A stretch of DNA of 7,163 bases from the NCBI GenBank assembly GCA_900554995.1, contig USJJ01000061.1, positions 1 through 7,163 of the forward strand, written 5' to 3'. The translations under genes and the position numbers were made by a program. Of the stretch, positions 5,168-7,163 are shown piece by piece. Under the pieces are notes generated by a model. The model searched no databases, was not told where the DNA came from, and saw only the letters and a list, made by a program, of their open reading frames with translations. The stretch is from an uncultured Ruminococcus sp. (GTDB lineage Bacteria; Bacillota; Clostridia; Oscillospirales; Acutalibacteraceae). Numbering within the stretch: the stretch's first letter is position 1; the number at the start of each line of letters is the position of its first letter.

Positions 5168-7111
5168 TTACTCAATCGAAATCATCTGATGAATTTCAAC
5201 TTTCGGGACGGTGAAGTAAGTTTTTCCGTCAGCATAGGTGAAGTCAATTTCTTCATTCTGCGGGACGAGAATAACCTTTTCGGGTTTGTCGCATTTCACA
5301 CTGACATCAACATTATAAAGCGGAACGATGTCCTCAATTACTTCCGTGTCCTTGCCACGCACCGTCGTGTGAGCATAAAGAAGATGGACGATTTTTCTGT
5401 CATTCTGCTGAAGAAGCGTAACGATACCTTTATCCGGAACGGAGCTTTCAATCGAAAAATCGCCGTTCATAAGGCGTTCAATAACGTATGCGACAAGCTC
5501 CTTAATGTGGAAATCGCCGGACTCCGCATAGCCTCTGAAAATGTCCCAGCCGATATAAGCGATATTGCCCTTGATTGCAGCGGTAGGATAGGTAAGGCTT
5601 CGGTCATTCGGAGCGTGCTGATGCGAACAAAAATGCTCTGCGGTACGGTTAAAATACGGATTCTGTCCGTTTGCGACGATTTCGGCATCAATATTGTCAA
5701 AGCGATAGTTTACGGCACGCATAAGGTATTCGGTTTTTCCGTTTACCGTGTCAAATTCGGGAATAAAATATGTAGGTCTGAATTCATTTTCACCGATAAA
5801 CTTGACACCAGTGTCAACGCAGAATTCATTGTTATTGTCAAGTCCCGATACACCCGAAAGAAGCAGCTTGCCGCCCTTTGCAAGGTAGTCGTTTATCTTT
5901 GATTTGAGTTTTTCGTCAAAAATCCAAACATCGGGAAGAATGAGCATTTTATATTTCGTAAAATCTTCATCAAAGTCGATGAAATTATACAATCTGTTCG
6001 TTTCAAGAAGAATTCGGTTTGCGCCTGCATCGTACCAACCGCCCTCGTCTCTGCCTTTTATGCACTCTGCGGCAAGAACGGCAATATCGGCAATATACTT
6101 TGCTCCCTTGCACCACGGCTCCTTTGCTTCGACCTCGGCATAAGCCTTTCCGATGAGTCCGTAAGTTGATTTGTTGAGAAGTCCCTCTGGGTGCATCTGA
6201 TCGCCGATCGAGCATCCTCCGCCCTCTGCAAGAGAAAGCGCCGTTTCATAGCGAAGTGCGTTCGGGTGCTTGAAGCCGCCGAACTCGCCCCACGTCCGGT
6301 GGAATTTGCCCGTCATACCGAGGAAGCAATCACGCTGAGTTCTCGCGTATGCCGCAGACATCGGAAAATGATCATATCCCCAGCCGCCCGTAGGAAGGCT
6401 CTCCAATTCAAGGCAGTCGATCGTGTCAATGAGATCACGTCTGCCCTTTGAAACGTGACCTGAATTTTGGAAAATAATCGTTTCGGGATTGTGCTTGTGA
6501 ACCGCTTCCTCTACCCTGTCGAGATAGTTGCGGTATACCTTTCTGCCAAACGCCGCTACGTCCTCGATATTATTGTAATCAAGACCTGCAGCGGTCATAT
6601 CCGCACAGCATTTTTCACAGCAGCACATCGGTTCACCGACGATATCAAGAAAGATTTCGCACGGGTTGTAATTGACCATAACCTCTTCAATCTCGGCAAT
6701 GAGCTTGTCGAGATAAGACGTGTTGAAGCACATCAGATGGTAGCCCGGTTGACTGAAATCGGGTGCCTTGCCGATATTCGAGGGATCGACTCTCAGCCAG
6801 TCGTGATGCTCAACCGCGTCCTTTTCATCAAAGCCCGCCGAGATATACACGGGAGCACGAACCCCGATTTCCTCGCAGGCTTCAAGCTGCGCCTTGAGAA
6901 GGTCGAATTTCAGCGTCGGATTCATTGTGTTTACCTTAGTCGGATGATATGAATATCCGTGATGGCACTTTGAGAAAACCGTGATTGAATCGACGTGACC
7001 CAGTTTCAGCGTTTCCTGCCATTCTTTCTTATCAAATTTTGAGCCGACATCGGAAACGAGCGGCGAAGTATGGAAATCAAGGTGTACCTGTCTTAATCTG
7101 AAATCTTTCAT
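5168..7111 (-). CDS. GHL6-like glycoside hydrolase with beta-galactosidase trimerisation-type domain (possibly alpha-L-fucosidase)
   Basis: Putative intracellular glycoside hydrolase of 647 residues with no signal peptide, so it would act on imported oligosaccharides. Residues ~1-310 look like a GHL6-type TIM barrel: RQVHLDFHTS (7-16), the block KCHHGYSYHPT (48-58), APVYIS (86-91), EIFLDIVGEP (152-161, Asp156 a catalytic candidate), TWGEFGGFKH (273-282) and GDQMHPEG (303-310). Residues ~340-460 form a Rossmann-like domain, with YKMLILPD (387-394) and DYLAKGGKLLLSG (408-420), as in the middle domain of GH42 enzymes. A beta-rich tail follows. From memory this architecture fits GH151-like alpha-L-fucosidases, but the substrate is inferred. 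A cluster of five Cys in CCCEKCC (163-169) lies next to the Asp156 block and is unusual. Start chosen at ATG 7111, preceded by GGAGG (7122-7118) at 6 nt; an in-frame TTG at 7141 would add 10 residues encoded across that site. It heads the three-gene minus-strand set. Confidence 0.8.
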   Translation of the reverse strand: MKDFRLRQVHLDFHTSPLVSDVGSKFDKKEWQETLKLGHVDSITVFSKCHHGYSYHPTKVNTMNPTLKFDLLKAQLEACEEIGVRAPVYISAGFDEKDAVEHHDWLRVDPSNIGKAPDFSQPGYHLMCFNTSYLDKLIAEIEEVMVNYNPCEIFLDIVGEPMCCCEKCCADMTAAGLDYNNIEDVAAFGRKVYRNYLDRVEEAVHKHNPETIIFQNSGHVSKGRRDLIDTIDCLELESLPTGGWGYDHFPMSAAYARTQRDCFLGMTGKFHRTWGEFGGFKHPNALRYETALSLAEGGGCSIGDQMHPEGLLNKSTYGLIGKAYAEVEAKEPWCKGAKYIADIAVLAAECIKGRDEGGWYDAGANRILLETNRLYNFIDFDEDFTKYKMLILPDVWIFDEKLKSKINDYLAKGGKLLLSGVSGLDNNNEFCVDTGVKFIGENEFRPTYFIPEFDTVNGKTEYLMRAVNYRFDNIDAEIVANGQNPYFNRTAEHFCSHQHAPNDRSLTYPTAAIKGNIAYIGWDIFRGYAESGDFHIKELVAYVIERLMNGDFSIESSVPDKGIVTLLQQNDRKIVHLLYAHTTVRGKDTEVIEDIVPLYNVDVSVKCDKPEKVILVPQNEEIDFTYADGKTYFTVPKVEIHQMISIE

Positions 7112-7117
7112 AAATAA

Positions 7118-7122
7118 CCTCC
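7118..7122 (-). promoter_or_regulatory. Ribosome binding site of the glycoside hydrolase
   Basis: GGAGG on the minus strand lies 6 nt before ATG 7111 and decides that start over the in-frame TTG at 7141. Further upstream TATATT (7145-7140) could be a -10 element, but the expected -35 region is at or past the window edge, so no promoter is called. Confidence 0.85.
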
Positions 7123-7163
7123 GATAGTTGTATATAAACAATATAATCTATTTCAGTGAAAAA

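Noticed and set aside
7112..7141. Ten extra N-terminal residues of the hydrolase from TTG 7141
   Set aside because: The GGAGG ribosome site (7122-7118) lies inside that extension and points to ATG 7111, which begins the conserved KDFRLRQVHLD sequence.
1..7163. CRISPR arrays, tRNA or rRNA genes, insertion sequences
   Set aside because: No regularly spaced repeats, cloverleaf sequences, rRNA segments or transposase-like proteins were seen on either strand.

Overview
The window looks like chromosomal DNA of a Gram-positive Clostridia-type bacterium, most plausibly a gut or rumen Ruminococcaceae/Oscillospiraceae relative. This is inferred from strong purine-rich Shine-Dalgarno sites (GGAGG, AGGAG), consensus sigma-A promoters, moderate GC, the style of the PurA and GuaA proteins and a glycoside hydrolase typical of gut Firmicutes. 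No taxon can be proven from the sequence alone.

Layout: (1) 1-896, minus strand: the N-terminal ~298 residues of a calcineurin-like metallophosphoesterase, running off the left edge. (2) 897-1087: a divergent promoter region with an extended -10 promoter firing left and a perfect TTGACA-17-TATAAT promoter firing right; a 15-bp palindrome sits just downstream of the rightward start site. (3) 1088-2362, plus: purA (adenylosuccinate synthetase), starting at a TTG. (4) 2363-2606: a 244-bp gap with two long inverted repeats. (5) 2607-4157, plus: guaA (GMP synthase). (6) 4158-4403: a 246-bp gap with an 11-bp tandem repeat, a tiny ORF, a weak possible promoter and a strong intrinsic terminator at 4328-4373. 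(7) 4404-7111, minus: a tight three-gene set, transcribed right to left as a GHL6-like glycoside hydrolase with a beta-galactosidase trimerisation-type domain, a small protein of unknown function, and a GNAT acetyltransferase.

How the genes fit together: purA and guaA encode enzymes of the two branches leaving IMP. PurA starts the AMP branch; GuaA finishes the GMP branch from XMP. They share a strand but are separated by structured DNA, so guaA may be controlled separately. The 3' end of guaA is a known integration target for genomic islands, and the strand switch, the apparently more AT-rich small-protein/GNAT pair and the tandem repeat just after the guaA stop are compatible with a variable region beginning there. 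No integrase or second attachment site is visible.

I did not find a clear new multi-gene defence or mobile system. The points most worth checking are an apparent one-base frame break at the start of the small gene (around 5128-5145), the purA-guaA structured spacer, the divergent substrate-binding positions in PurA, and the unassigned specificity of the hydrolase with its cysteine cluster.
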